A stretch of 64,000 nucleotides of DNA from positions 111,254 through 175,253 of the forward strand of contig NZ_JALKBA010000008.1 in assembly GCF_023015805.1 (NCBI RefSeq). Reading direction: 5' to 3'. Made by a program: the position numbers and the translations under genes. The notes beneath the pieces were generated by a model. It saw nothing but the letters and a program-made list of their open reading frames with translations. It made no database searches and was not told where the DNA came from. Shown one piece after another: positions 1-9,524 of this stretch; position 1 is the stretch's first letter, and the number at the start of each line of letters is the position of its first letter. This DNA is from Cellulophaga sp. F20128. GTDB taxonomy: Bacteria; Bacteroidota; Bacteroidia; Flavobacteriales; Flavobacteriaceae.

Positions 1-220
1 GTATTTTTTCTCTAGCAATAGTACTGTTGGCAAAAGCCGCACCAAACATAGCTTCATTTGTGTAACCACCGTAAATGTCGGCATGATCAAAAGTGGTAAT
101 CCCTACATCTACACAATGGTTCATTAAAGCACCCATTTTTTGTTCTTGTAAGTTTTTACCCCAACTTCCCCAAGTCATTGTACCCGCTATAATTTTTGAG
201 TATTTTTGTGTTGTTTTCAT
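1..220 (-). CDS. Aldo/keto reductase, 5' end only
   Basis: This is the N-terminal part (73 codons) of a minus-strand gene that runs off the left edge of the window. The ATG is at 220. The peptide reads IIAGTMTWGSWG near the start and later TTFDHADIYGGYTNE. That is the aldo/keto reductase opening: first strand, then the catalytic Asp and Tyr in the DHADIYGG block. The family are cytosolic NADPH-dependent oxidoreductases of the TIM-barrel fold; the arrangement resembles the YdhF-like subgroup. Substrate cannot be told from this fragment. It is divergent from the MoxR gene, with 160 bp between the start codons. Confidence 0.85.
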   Translation of the reverse strand, partial: MKTTQKYSKIIAGTMTWGSWGKNLQEQKMGALMNHCVDVGITTFDHADIYGGYTNEAMFGAAFANSTIAREKI

Positions 221-350
221 AATAGTATGTGAAAATAAAAAATAAAAACCTTAAATAGTTCATAAAACTTCCGCTATTCCATAATATTTAACCTATTATT
301 AACAGCAGAAACGCAATTTAATTTAGATTTTGCATCTTATTAATAACTTT

Positions 351-359
351 TATATTTTG
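351..359 (+). promoter_or_regulatory. Candidate -7 box for the moxR-bat operon
   Basis: TATATTTTG lies about 22 bp before the moxR ATG. It matches the Bacteroidetes -7 consensus TAnnTTTG except for one extra spacer base. No clear -33 TTTG was found, so this is only a candidate. Confidence 0.3.
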
Positions 360-380
360 CACAACAATTTTTAAATATAT

Positions 381-1382
381 ATGGAAGAAAATACTACAGT
401 AGATATTAGCGCAGTGAATGAGAAGATTGCCAAAGAAAGTGCTTTTATCGATCTACTAATGTTAGAGATGAACAAGGTTATTGTAGGTCAAAGACATATG
501 GTAGAACGCTTGTTAATTGGTTTATTAGGTCAAGGACATATCTTGTTAGAAGGGGTTCCTGGTTTGGCAAAAACATTAGCAATAAACACTTTGGCCAAGG
601 CAGTTCAAGGCAAATTTAGCAGAATACAGTTTACACCAGATCTTTTGCCTGCAGATGTGGTAGGTACAATGATTTTTAATATGAAAGAGAATGATTTCTC
701 TATTAAAAAAGGACCAATTTTCGCCAATTTCGTTTTGGCTGATGAGATCAATAGGGCGCCAGCAAAGGTTCAATCTGCCTTGTTAGAAGCTATGCAGGAA
801 AAACAAGTGACCATTGGGGATACAACTTTTATTTTAGAAAAGCCTTTTCTGGTAATGGCCACCCAAAACCCAGTGGAGCAAGAAGGTACTTATCCACTGC
901 CCGAAGCACAAGTTGACCGTTTTATGTTAAAAACAGTAATTGATTATCCTAAGTTTAATGAGGAGCAATTAATTATGCGACAAAACTTAAAAGGGGCGTA
1001 TGACGAGGTGAAACCCGTTGTAAGTGTACAGCAAATCATTGATGCTCAAAAAGCAGTAAGGGATGTGTATATGGATGAAAAGATTGAGAAATACATCTTG
1101 GATTTAATATTTGCCACACGATACCCTGAAAAGTACAACCTAGAAAAATTAAAACCACTAATAAGCTTTGGAGCTTCTCCTCGTGGAAGTATTAATCTTG
1201 CCACAGCAGCCAAATGTTATGCTTTTATAAAACGAAGAGGATATGTTATTCCTGAAGATGTAAGGGCAGTTGTACATGATGTTCTTAGACATAGAATAGG
1301 AATTACCTACGAAGCTGAAGCTGAAAACATAACTTCGGAAGACATCATTAATAAGATCGTAAACGAAGTTGAAGTGCCTTAA
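381..1382 (+). CDS. moxR: MoxR-family AAA+ ATPase
   Basis: A 333-residue AAA+ chaperone-like ATPase of the MoxR family. Walker A is GVPGLAKT (residues 58-65). Walker B is in LADEINRAP around residues 119-127, with D121 and E122. Sensor 1 follows at MATQNPVEQEGTYPLPEAQ, and a C-terminal lid domain is present. MoxR proteins typically work with VWA-domain proteins in maturing or inserting cofactors of partner complexes. Its neighbours, DUF58 and then BatA-E, are the classical partners. Start is the ATG at 381. It is the first gene of a + strand operon that runs to 9459, separated from the next gene by 79 bp. Confidence 0.95.
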   Translation: MEENTTVDISAVNEKIAKESAFIDLLMLEMNKVIVGQRHMVERLLIGLLGQGHILLEGVPGLAKTLAINTLAKAVQGKFSRIQFTPDLLPADVVGTMIFNMKENDFSIKKGPIFANFVLADEINRAPAKVQSALLEAMQEKQVTIGDTTFILEKPFLVMATQNPVEQEGTYPLPEAQVDRFMLKTVIDYPKFNEEQLIMRQNLKGAYDEVKPVVSVQQIIDAQKAVRDVYMDEKIEKYILDLIFATRYPEKYNLEKLKPLISFGASPRGSINLATAAKCYAFIKRRGYVIPEDVRAVVHDVLRHRIGITYEAEAENITSEDIINKIVNEVEVP

Positions 1383-1461
1383 ATCAGTCGTTAATAATTA
1401 GTCCCAGTTGTCAGTTTACCAAAAAAACTGTGCCTGAATACGTATTAATGCAAGCTGAAAA

Positions 1462-2328
1462 ATGGATACCAAGGAATTACTTAAAAAAGTTCGTAAAATT
1501 GAGATAAAGACGAGACGTCTTTCCGACCATATATTTGGTGGGGAATACCACTCTACCTTTAAAGGAAGGGGTATGACGTTTAGTGAAGTACGTCAATACC
1601 AATTTGGTGATGATGTGCGCGCCATAGATTGGAATGTTACAGCCCGCTACAACGAACCCTATATTAAGGTTTTTGAAGAAGAAAGAGAGCTTACCATGAT
1701 GCTTATGGTGGATGTGAGTGGCTCCGAACATTTTGGAACTACCAATCAATTTAAGAACGAAATTATAACTGAGATTTCTGCGACATTAGCATTTTCTGCC
1801 TTACAGAATAATGATAAGGTGGGTTTAATTTTATTTTCTGATGAAGTAGAACTTTTTATTCCACCAAAAAAAGGAAAAAGTCACGCTCTACGTATTATCA
1901 GGGAGCTTTTAGAATTTAAACCGAAAAGCACAAAGACCAATTTATCTGAAGCGTTAAAGTATTTAACAAACGTGATGAAAAAGAAAGCTATTGTTTTTGT
2001 GCTTTCAGATTTTATTACAGAAGATTACTTACAAACATTGCGTATCACTGGAAAAAAACATGACCTTACAGGCATCCGGGTTTTTGATGAACGTGAAGAA
2101 AGCATTCCAAACATAGGAATGGTACAAATGCAAGACGCCGAAACCGGGGCTTTAAAATTGGTAAATACGCAATCTAAGTCAGTACGTAAGGCCTACAGCA
2201 AATACTACCATGAAAAGGTGGCTTATTTTACAGAAACCTTTACCAAATCTGGTTGTGGTGTGCTCAGTTGTAGGGTAGATGAAAGCTACGTAAAAAAACT
2301 ATTAGGTTATTTTAAGCGAAGAGGATAA
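1462..2328 (+). CDS. DUF58 protein with VWA-like fold
   Basis: A 288-residue soluble protein with the DUF58 core around residues 33-75: FKGRGMTFSEVRQYQFGDD followed by the RAIDWNVTAR motif. The C-terminal part has a VWA-type fold with a MIDAS-like DVSGS starting at D84. DUF58 proteins almost always follow moxR and are thought to be substrates or adaptors of the MoxR ATPase. No membrane segment or signal peptide is visible. The stop overlaps the next ATG (TAATG), which indicates translational coupling. Confidence 0.93.
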   Translation: MDTKELLKKVRKIEIKTRRLSDHIFGGEYHSTFKGRGMTFSEVRQYQFGDDVRAIDWNVTARYNEPYIKVFEEERELTMMLMVDVSGSEHFGTTNQFKNEIITEISATLAFSALQNNDKVGLILFSDEVELFIPPKKGKSHALRIIRELLEFKPKSTKTNLSEALKYLTNVMKKKAIVFVLSDFITEDYLQTLRITGKKHDLTGIRVFDEREESIPNIGMVQMQDAETGALKLVNTQSKSVRKAYSKYYHEKVAYFTETFTKSGCGVLSCRVDESYVKKLLGYFKRRG

Positions 2329-3989
2329 TGATCGTAAAATTTAAAAAATTACAACGTATAAAAAACCTATCGTTTTACAAACGATACGCTTTCCTATTCT
2401 TTATTTTCTGCTCCATTTTTGGTTATTCTCAAACGACACCAAAGGTTACAGCGAATATTGATACAACCGCTATCCGAATCGGGGAACAAATAAATTATAC
2501 TATTCTTGTAGAAGCCGATTCTACCGCACAGGTAATCTTCCCTGAAGACCAAACCTTTTCTCCTTTAGAAATGGTAGAAGCCTTAAAAATAGACACTTCT
2601 AAATATCAAAATAGAATTACCCTTCAACGCACTTATGCCTTAACTCAGTTCGATTCTGGGGCCTATACCATTCCACAACAACGCTTGGACATCAACGGAT
2701 TGGCATTTTTTACAGACTCAATAAAGGTAAATGTAGGAACGGTTGCAGTAGATACATTTGCCCAAAAAATGTACGATATAAAACCCTTAATTGCTGTAGA
2801 CAAAAGTACCGATCTACCATGGTTAAAAATAGGGTTAATCTTAGGGGGAATTCTACTTTTGGCTGGACTCATCTATTGGTTTGTGTTGCGTAAAAAACCA
2901 TTAACTGAAGAAGAAAAAATTGCACTTTTACCGCCTTATGATCGGGCATTATTAGAGTTGAAAAAATTAGAAAATTCCAAATACATCATTCAAGACGAAT
3001 ACAAGGAGTATTATTCCGAATTAACGACCATTGTTCGGTTGTATTTGGAGGAGGATGCACATGTTTCTGCGCTAGAAAGTACTACAGACCAACTTATCGA
3101 TAAATTAGAACTGCTCAAAGATGCTGGGGAGTTAAAACTAGATGACGAAACTATTCTACAGTTTAAAAAGGTTTTACAAACAGCCGATTTAGTAAAATTC
3201 GCAAAGAAAAAACCAGAAACATCTGTGGCAGAGCAAGATAGAGCTCTTATTGAACAAATAGTTGTAAAAACCCATGATGCCCTACCAGAACCTACGGAAG
3301 AAGAATTGTTAGAAAATGAAGAATATCTAGAGGCATTGGCACTCAAAAAAGAAAAGAAAAAATGGATAATAGCCACAGTGATATTTTTTGGCGCAATCCT
3401 TATAAGTACAGCTGCAGCCATTGCTTACTATGGTTTAGCAACGGTAAAGGATACTGTTTTTGGTCATCCTACTAAAGAGTTATTAGAAGAAGAATGGGTT
3501 TCTAGCACCTATGGATATCCACCCATTACTTTAGAAACACCTCAAGTGCTACTCAGGCAGCAAATTACGCTTCCGCCAGAAGCTAAAGAAAGTATTAAGG
3601 AGTTGCAAATGTTTGCCTATCGCAGTGGTATGGGTTTATTTACGGTTAGTGTATCGGCGACCACTTTTGCAAATCCAGAAACAGAACCAGATTTTAATCA
3701 GGTCACAGATCAAATGCTAAAAAGTTTTGAAGCCAATGGCGCCAAAAACATTACTACAAAACAAGAAGATTTTACAACCCTTACTGGTACTAAGGGGTTA
3801 AAAACTTATGGCACAGGAAAGTTTGCTGTTCCAAATTCTAAAGAATTAGTGAATGGCAAGTATGCTATTATTAGTTTTGGTGGCAAAGGCTTTCAACAAC
3901 AAGTATTGGTTTCTTGGCTGGCAGAAGATGTATATGCAGAACAAATTGTAGCCCGTATTTTTAATTCAATTGAAGTTAAAACAGAATAA
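2328..3989 (+). CDS. BatD-like membrane protein, extra member of the Bat operon
   Basis: A 553-residue protein beginning with a hydrophobic signal-type segment (about 18-36, ending GYSQ). A beta-rich extracytoplasmic domain like the BatD N-terminus follows. There is a membrane helix near 165-187 (IGLILGGILLLAG) and a cytoplasmic helical region (190-340) like that in DUF4381 or BatD C-termini. A second helix lies near 347-370, then a C-terminal domain of about 180 residues outside the membrane. The second helix and C-terminal domain are not part of canonical BatD. It is coupled to the DUF58 gene, and the next ATG follows its stop directly. Probably it links the MoxR/DUF58 pair to the membrane Bat complex; this is inferred from context. 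Confidence 0.75.
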   Translation: MIVKFKKLQRIKNLSFYKRYAFLFFIFCSIFGYSQTTPKVTANIDTTAIRIGEQINYTILVEADSTAQVIFPEDQTFSPLEMVEALKIDTSKYQNRITLQRTYALTQFDSGAYTIPQQRLDINGLAFFTDSIKVNVGTVAVDTFAQKMYDIKPLIAVDKSTDLPWLKIGLILGGILLLAGLIYWFVLRKKPLTEEEKIALLPPYDRALLELKKLENSKYIIQDEYKEYYSELTTIVRLYLEEDAHVSALESTTDQLIDKLELLKDAGELKLDDETILQFKKVLQTADLVKFAKKKPETSVAEQDRALIEQIVVKTHDALPEPTEEELLENEEYLEALALKKEKKKWIIATVIFFGAILISTAAAIAYYGLATVKDTVFGHPTKELLEEEWVSSTYGYPPITLETPQVLLRQQITLPPEAKESIKELQMFAYRSGMGLFTVSVSATTFANPETEPDFNQVTDQMLKSFEANGAKNITTKQEDFTTLTGTKGLKTYGTGKFAVPNSKELVNGKYAIISFGGKGFQQQVLVSWLAEDVYAEQIVARIFNSIEVKTE

Positions 3990-4988
3990 ATGTTAGAGAA
4001 TATAACCTTTGCAAATCCTCAGTTTTTTTGGCTTTTGGCGCTTCTGCCACTGGCTATGCTATGGTATTTCTTTAAAAATAAACAAGAAACGGCAGTTTTA
4101 AAAATTTCTAACATTAACGGTTTTACAGCCTCTAGTTTACTACCCAAGTTAAAACCATTACTATTTGTATTGCGTTTAACGGCCTTGGGTGTTATAATAA
4201 CAGCAATGGCACGGCCACAAACCAAAGATGTATCAACCAAAACAAAAACAACCAAAGGGATAGATATTGTAATGGCCATAGATGTATCTTCTAGTATGTT
4301 GGCACGGGATTTAAAACCCGATAGATTGTCTGCGCTAAAGAAAGTTGCAGCAGATTTTATTAAAAAGAGACCTAATGATAGAATTGGACTAGTAGCTTAT
4401 GCTGGTGAAAGTTATACCAAAACACCAATTACGAGTGACAAATCTATTGTGCTAGCCTCCTTAAGAGATATAACCTACGGACAGTTAACTGATGGTACTG
4501 CCATTGGTATGGGTTTAGCAACTGCAGTTAACCGTTTAAAAGAAAGCACCTCTAAAAGTAAAATCATCATCTTGTTAACAGACGGTGTAAACAACGCTGG
4601 CTTTATAGAACCTAAAACGGCCGCAGATTTAGCTGTAGAATACAATATAAAAACCTATACTATTGGTATAGGTACAAATGGCAATGCTTTATCTCCCGTA
4701 TCCTATAATCCGGATGGCTCTTTTAGATATGGAATGCAAAAGGTAGAGATTGATGAAAAATTATTAGAAGAAATTGCCGAGGTTTCTGGTGGAAAATATT
4801 TTAGAGCCACGGATAATGAAAAGCTTGAAGCAATCTATGATGAAATTAACAAGCTTGAAAAAACAGAAATAGAGGAGTTTAAATACACCAATTACGAAGA
4901 AAAATTTAGACCCTTAATTCTTTTAGCAGGAATATTGTTATTACTAGAATGGTTGGTTCGCAATACATTATTTAGGAGTTTTATCTAA
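3990..4988 (+). CDS. batA: BatA, membrane VWA protein
   Basis: A 332-residue protein with N-terminal membrane segments (about 10-28 and 56-74), a periplasm-facing VWA domain, and a C-terminal membrane helix near 310-325. The MIDAS motif is DVSSS at 98-102, followed by the typical SMLARDLKPDRL helix. Bat (Bacteroides aerotolerance) proteins form a membrane complex linked to oxidative stress tolerance and envelope function. The ATG begins immediately after the previous stop codon. It is paralogous to the next gene. Confidence 0.92.
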   Translation: MLENITFANPQFFWLLALLPLAMLWYFFKNKQETAVLKISNINGFTASSLLPKLKPLLFVLRLTALGVIITAMARPQTKDVSTKTKTTKGIDIVMAIDVSSSMLARDLKPDRLSALKKVAADFIKKRPNDRIGLVAYAGESYTKTPITSDKSIVLASLRDITYGQLTDGTAIGMGLATAVNRLKESTSKSKIIILLTDGVNNAGFIEPKTAADLAVEYNIKTYTIGIGTNGNALSPVSYNPDGSFRYGMQKVEIDEKLLEEIAEVSGGKYFRATDNEKLEAIYDEINKLEKTEIEEFKYTNYEEKFRPLILLAGILLLLEWLVRNTLFRSFI

Positions 4989-5003
4989 ATTAAGAAAGAC
5001 AAA

Positions 5004-6050
5004 ATGATTCAAATAGACGAAAAAATATATTTTTATTTACTATTCATCATTCCAGTGATGGTAGTGATTTTTATATTGCTTCAAATTTGGAAAAAAAGTG
5101 CACAAAAGAAGTTTGCAGATTTGCCACTGTTGAAGCGTTTAACACCAACGAAGTCAATTTTTAAATCGACCTTAAAATTAATTGTAGTTCTTTTAGGTCT
5201 TACGCTCTTAATTATAGGCTTGGTCAATCCAAAAATTGGAACAAAATTAGAGACTGTAAAAAGAGAAGGTGTAGATATTGTATTTGCCGTAGACGTTTCT
5301 AAAAGTATGCTCGCAGAAGATATAGCACCCAACCGATTGGAAAAAGCAAAGCGTTTGGTTTCTGAAATTATCAACCAACTGGGTAGTGACCGTATCGGAA
5401 TCATAGCATATGCAGGGCAAGCATACCCACAACTGCCCATTACAACAGATTACGGTGCTGCAAAAATGTTTTTACAAGGGATGAATACGGAAATGTTGTC
5501 TTCTCAAGGAACCGCCATAGACCAGGCAATAGACCTTGCTTCTACCTATTATGATGATGATGAACAAACCAACAGAGTGTTGTTCATTATTTCCGATGGG
5601 GAAGATCACTCAGAAGGATCCACATCCAATGCCGTAGAGAATGCAGTAGACCAAGGTATTATCATCTATACCATTGGTGTAGGTAAAGAAAAAGGCGCAC
5701 CAATACCTATAAAGATAAATGGTGTGGTAGAAAGTCTAAAAAAAGACATACAAGGTGAAGTTGTTATTACCAAGCTCAATCAAAGTGTGCTTGAAAACAT
5801 TGCGGAGGATGGTAATGGCGAATATATAGATGGCACCAATACGGATGATGCTGTATCTTATATTAAGGAGCAATTAAATAAAATGGATAAAACAGAGTTT
5901 GAAGCCAAGCAATTTGCAGAATATAAAGACCAATTTCAATGGTTTTTAGGCGGCGGATTGTTGCTACTGTTTTTAGATATTTTTATTTTAGAAAGGAAAA
6001 CAAAATGGCTTCAAAAATTGAATTTATTTAACGAGAAAGAAGTAGAATAA
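5004..6050 (+). CDS. batB: BatB, membrane VWA protein
   Basis: A 348-residue VWA protein with two N-terminal membrane helices (about 8-27 and 56-74), a MIDAS DVSKS at 97-101, and a C-terminal helix near 315-333. It shares the SMLAEDIAPNRLEKAKR pattern with BatA. The order BatA, BatB, TPR protein (BatC), BatD, BatE is the standard Bat arrangement. It starts 15 bp after batA and ends 1 bp before batC, so the genes are almost certainly co-transcribed. Confidence 0.92.
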   Translation: MIQIDEKIYFYLLFIIPVMVVIFILLQIWKKSAQKKFADLPLLKRLTPTKSIFKSTLKLIVVLLGLTLLIIGLVNPKIGTKLETVKREGVDIVFAVDVSKSMLAEDIAPNRLEKAKRLVSEIINQLGSDRIGIIAYAGQAYPQLPITTDYGAAKMFLQGMNTEMLSSQGTAIDQAIDLASTYYDDDEQTNRVLFIISDGEDHSEGSTSNAVENAVDQGIIIYTIGVGKEKGAPIPIKINGVVESLKKDIQGEVVITKLNQSVLENIAEDGNGEYIDGTNTDDAVSYIKEQLNKMDKTEFEAKQFAEYKDQFQWFLGGGLLLLFLDIFILERKTKWLQKLNLFNEKEVE

Positions 6051-6051
6051 C

Positions 6052-6918
6052 ATGAAAAAACTAATATACTTTGTTTTTTTAATAGGATGCTTTACTAATG
6101 CACAAGAGGCAGACGTTAAAGCGCAGAAAAAGGCATTAACAACATCTAAAAATCTCACTTGGGAAGGGAATAAAGAACTTTCTGAAGACAATTTTGTTCA
6201 AGCAGAGGCCAACTACCGTAAGGCCATTGCAAAAAGTGAAGAAAATACAGCGGCTCCTTTTAACTTAGGAAATGCCTATTATAACAACGAAACCTATAGT
6301 GAGGCATTTGGACGCTTTAAGCAAGCGGGAGAATTAGCCACTAGCAAGAAAGACAAACACAAAGCATATCACAATATGGGCAATGTGTTTATGAAAAATA
6401 AGGAGTATGAAAAAGCTGTGGAGGCATACAAACAAGCATTGCGAAACAACCCCTCAGACGAGGAAACAAGGTACAACCTGGCCTTGGCAATGGAGTTGCT
6501 AAAAAAACAACAAGACGAGGAAAAAAAGAACGATCAAAACAAGGATCAAGACAATAAGGAAGACCAAAAAGATCAAAATAAGGATCAAGAAAAAAACGAA
6601 GGAGACAATAAAGAAGACGACAAAGGCAAGGACGACGAGAAGAAAGACGGGGAAGACAAGAAAGACAAAGGAGACGAAGGGGATCAAAAGAATGAAGATG
6701 AAAAAGATGGAAAAGGAGATCAAGAAAAGGATAAAAAAGAACCCAATGACCAAGGAGACAAACCAGAAGAACAAAAACAGCCTAGACCCAACCAATTGTC
6801 GAAACAACAAATTAAAAATTTGTTAGAGGCTATGCAAAATGAAGAAAAGAAAGTTCAAGAAAAAATGGATGCCAAAAAAGTGAAAGGCGCCAAAGTAAAG
6901 AACGAGAAAGATTGGTAG
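6052..6918 (+). CDS. batC: BatC, TPR protein with charged low-complexity tail
   Basis: A 288-residue protein with a signal peptide (MKKLIYFVFLIGCFTNAQ), then about three TPR units over residues 35-150 (for example NLGNAYYNNE and YEKAVEAYKQALRNNPSDEET). A low-complexity region of Lys, Asp, Glu, Asn and Gln covers roughly residues 150-245, and a basic tail with QQIKNLLEAMQNEEKKVQEK follows. The TPRs probably scaffold the Bat complex in the periplasm. The charged stretch is a simple-sequence region likely to vary in length between strains. It also creates a long open frame on the opposite strand that is not a gene. Confidence 0.9.
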   Translation: MKKLIYFVFLIGCFTNAQEADVKAQKKALTTSKNLTWEGNKELSEDNFVQAEANYRKAIAKSEENTAAPFNLGNAYYNNETYSEAFGRFKQAGELATSKKDKHKAYHNMGNVFMKNKEYEKAVEAYKQALRNNPSDEETRYNLALAMELLKKQQDEEKKNDQNKDQDNKEDQKDQNKDQEKNEGDNKEDDKGKDDEKKDGEDKKDKGDEGDQKNEDEKDGKGDQEKDKKEPNDQGDKPEEQKQPRPNQLSKQQIKNLLEAMQNEEKKVQEKMDAKKVKGAKVKNEKDW

Positions 6919-6924
6919 TATACA

Positions 6925-8700
6925 ATGAAAACTAAGCAATACATATTCTATTTTATATCCTTATTTTTTATTCTAGCTGCTTCGGCACAGGATAATGATC
7001 AGGTAGAATTTACTGTGAAACTCAGTAAAGATAAACTTGGCCTTAATGAAAGGCTGAAGGTAGAATTTAGTGCCAACAAAGATGGTGATAACTTTACGAC
7101 ACCTAATTTTAATGATTTTACCATTTTAATGGGGCCCTCAACATCAATAAGCAGGTCTTGGATAAACGGCAAACGTAAATTTTCATTAACCTACACCTAT
7201 ATCTTACAACCTAACAAACAAGGAAAATTAACGATTAACCAAGCAACAATTTCCATAGAGGGAAAAGTGTATAAATCCCAAGTTAAAACTGTAGATGTAA
7301 CGGCTGCTGTTACCAACCCCAATGCCCCACCTTCTGCTAGTGATATTGCTTCTGAAAACTTGCATCTGGTTGCTGAAGTTTCTAAAGGGAATCCTTATTT
7401 AAACGAAGCCGTAACCGTAGTCTACAAATTGTATGTTAGTCCTGATATACAAGTTTCTGGTTTTCAGGCCATAGACAATCCAAAATACAATAATTTTTGG
7501 AGTCAAGACATGCCAGTTACCAAATACACCACTCAAGAAGGAACGTTTAATGGCAAATCCTACAGATATGTCATCTTAAAAAGAGTAGTGCTATACCCTC
7601 AGAAAACAGGAAGCCTTCCTTTAGAGCCCTTATCTTTAGATGTTCAGGTACAAGTACCCACACAAAGGCGCGACTTTTTTGGTGGAGCGGTTTATGCACA
7701 AACCAATCAAAGAGTTTCTGCAGGTAGTAAATCTATCGTAGTTAAAGCGCTACCGGAAGAAGGAAAACCCACTAGTTTCACAGGCGCTGTAGGAGATTTT
7801 AATTTCTTTGTTACTACAACTAAAACACATCTAAACGCATCAGAATCCTTACAGGCAAAGGTAGAAGTTAGCGGAAAAGGAAACCTGAAACTTTTTGAGC
7901 TTCCTCAACTTAATTTACCGAGTTCTTTAGAGGTATATGAGCCAGAACATGATGAGCAAATTAGCACAAACTATTCTGGTATGGAAGGCAAAGTAAGCGA
8001 CAGTTATACCGTTGTCCCTGCCTATAGAGGAAAATATCCAGTGCCTAGTATATCCTTTAGTTATTTTAATCCAAAAACAGAAAAATACCATACGTTAAAC
8101 TCACAAGAAGTTGTGATAAACGTCATAGAAGGCCCATCTAACAATGTTAGCAATACCGATATTACCGCCACAACAAAAAAAGCAGTAGAAACAAGTGGTA
8201 AACAATTTAGTTTTATTAAAACTAAAACCAATTTAACTGCTATAGGTAGTAATTATTTCTTTAAATCTACGGGGTATTACCTATGGTTACTATTGCCCCT
8301 TTTGCTCATTCCAATTGCGATTGTTTTCGGCAAAAAAAGAGAAGCTTTAGCAAGAGATGTAGTTGGCAATAAAGTTAAAAAAGCAAATCGATTAGCCCGA
8401 AAGTACTTATCTGCCGCTAAAAAAACCTTAGGGAAAAAAGAAGCTTTTTACATCGCTTTAGAAAAGGCGTTGCATAATTATTTAAAAGCGAAACTTAAGA
8501 TTGAAACTTCAGAATTTAGTAAGGACAAAATTTTAATATTATTACAAGAAAAAGAAGTTGACACAAATACCGTGGAAGGATTTTTATCCCTCTTAAAGAA
8601 TTGTGAAATGGCACGTTACAGTCCATTTTCCAATGTGCAAATGCAACAAGATTACACTAAGGCTGCTGAAGTAATATCACAAATGGATAAACAATTTTAA
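6925..8700 (+). CDS. batD: BatD, large membrane-anchored Bat protein
   Basis: A 591-residue protein with a signal peptide (ISLFFILAASAQ). Repeated beta-sandwich domains extend to about residue 430, and a membrane helix lies near 448-468 (YYLWLLLPLLLIPIAIV). The cytoplasmic helical C-terminus (470-591) contains KEAFYIALEKALHNYLKAKL, typical of BatD. It starts 7 bp after batC and ends 4 bp before batE. By family it is the large periplasmic component of the Bat complex. Confidence 0.92.
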   Translation: MKTKQYIFYFISLFFILAASAQDNDQVEFTVKLSKDKLGLNERLKVEFSANKDGDNFTTPNFNDFTILMGPSTSISRSWINGKRKFSLTYTYILQPNKQGKLTINQATISIEGKVYKSQVKTVDVTAAVTNPNAPPSASDIASENLHLVAEVSKGNPYLNEAVTVVYKLYVSPDIQVSGFQAIDNPKYNNFWSQDMPVTKYTTQEGTFNGKSYRYVILKRVVLYPQKTGSLPLEPLSLDVQVQVPTQRRDFFGGAVYAQTNQRVSAGSKSIVVKALPEEGKPTSFTGAVGDFNFFVTTTKTHLNASESLQAKVEVSGKGNLKLFELPQLNLPSSLEVYEPEHDEQISTNYSGMEGKVSDSYTVVPAYRGKYPVPSISFSYFNPKTEKYHTLNSQEVVINVIEGPSNNVSNTDITATTKKAVETSGKQFSFIKTKTNLTAIGSNYFFKSTGYYLWLLLPLLLIPIAIVFGKKREALARDVVGNKVKKANRLARKYLSAAKKTLGKKEAFYIALEKALHNYLKAKLKIETSEFSKDKILILLQEKEVDTNTVEGFLSLLKNCEMARYSPFSNVQMQQDYTKAAEVISQMDKQF

Positions 8701-8703
8701 CAA

Positions 8704-9459
8704 ATGAGAAAAGCCCTATTTATACTTGTTTTGTTGATTTCATCTTTTGGATTTTCTCAAAACGAACCCTTATTTCAAAAAGCAACTACCGCTTATAATG
8801 ATGGTAAATTTGATGATGCCATTACAGATTATTTAAAGATAATAGAAAATGGAAAACATTCTGCTGAGCTTTATTTTAATTTAGGAAATGCCTATTATAA
8901 ACTAAACAAAGTAGCTCCTAGTATTTATTATTATGAAAAAGCACTCTTGTTAAATCCTAATGATTCAGAACTTAAGAACAATCTAGCTTATGCCAAAAAC
9001 ATGACGCTAGATGCTATAGAAGATCTTCCAGAAACAAGTTTTAAAAGTTTATACAAAAAGGTTACTGCCTATTATACTTTTGACCAATGGGCTTATATCA
9101 ATGTAGCCTTAATGCTCTTATTTGTAATTACATATATCTCATTTCGCAACTTTCACTCTGCAACCAAAAAAAGAATTGCCTTTATTGTTAGTTTAGGTTG
9201 TTTGTTTTTATCCCTACTTGCAATGACAGCTGCTTATTTAAATTATTCCGATTTTAAACAAGATAAGCCTGCCATTGTTTTTGAAGAAGAATCTGTTGTA
9301 CAAGCAGAACCCAACAACAGAAGTCAAGAAGTATTTAGACTACATGAGGGTACAAAAGTGCAAGTATTAGACAGCTTAAATGACCGGTATAAAATTAAAT
9401 TAGCAGACGGTAAAAGTGGATGGATATCGGCTAATGCCATTAAATTAATTAAAAATTAA
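8704..9459 (+). CDS. batE: BatE, TPR and SH3-like domain protein
   Basis: A 251-residue protein: signal peptide (residues 1-18, ending GFSQ), two to three TPRs (about 20-95, with ELYFNLGNAYYKLNK), two membrane helices (near 130-146 and 157-180), and a C-terminal SH3-like domain (about 195-251). The last domain includes AEPNNRSQEVFRLHEGTKV and a GWISANAIKLI ending. It is the last gene of the Bat operon. The C-terminal SH3 domain suggests binding to the cell wall or to partner proteins. Confidence 0.9.
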   Translation: MRKALFILVLLISSFGFSQNEPLFQKATTAYNDGKFDDAITDYLKIIENGKHSAELYFNLGNAYYKLNKVAPSIYYYEKALLLNPNDSELKNNLAYAKNMTLDAIEDLPETSFKSLYKKVTAYYTFDQWAYINVALMLLFVITYISFRNFHSATKKRIAFIVSLGCLFLSLLAMTAAYLNYSDFKQDKPAIVFEEESVVQAEPNNRSQEVFRLHEGTKVQVLDSLNDRYKIKLADGKSGWISANAIKLIKN

Positions 9460-9494
9460 CTAGCTGGCTGCATTAAATTAATAAGACTATCCAT

Positions 9495-9502
9495 TATATT
9501 TG
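9495..9502 (+). promoter_or_regulatory. -7 box upstream of the small secreted protein
   Basis: TATATTTG is an exact TAnnTTTG match, 22 bp before the ATG at 9525. This fits the Bacteroidetes primary sigma factor. No strong -33 box is visible. Confidence 0.5.
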
Positions 9503-9524
9503 TACAAATTACCCAATTCAAAGA

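Noticed and set aside
3011..3421. 136-residue minus-strand frame inside the BatD-like gene
   Set aside because: Serine-rich shadow of a clear + strand gene, with no motif of its own.
6499..6810. 103-residue minus-strand frame of mostly hydrophobic residues
   Set aside because: It is the mirror of the Lys/Asp/Glu-rich low-complexity tail of batC, not a membrane protein gene.
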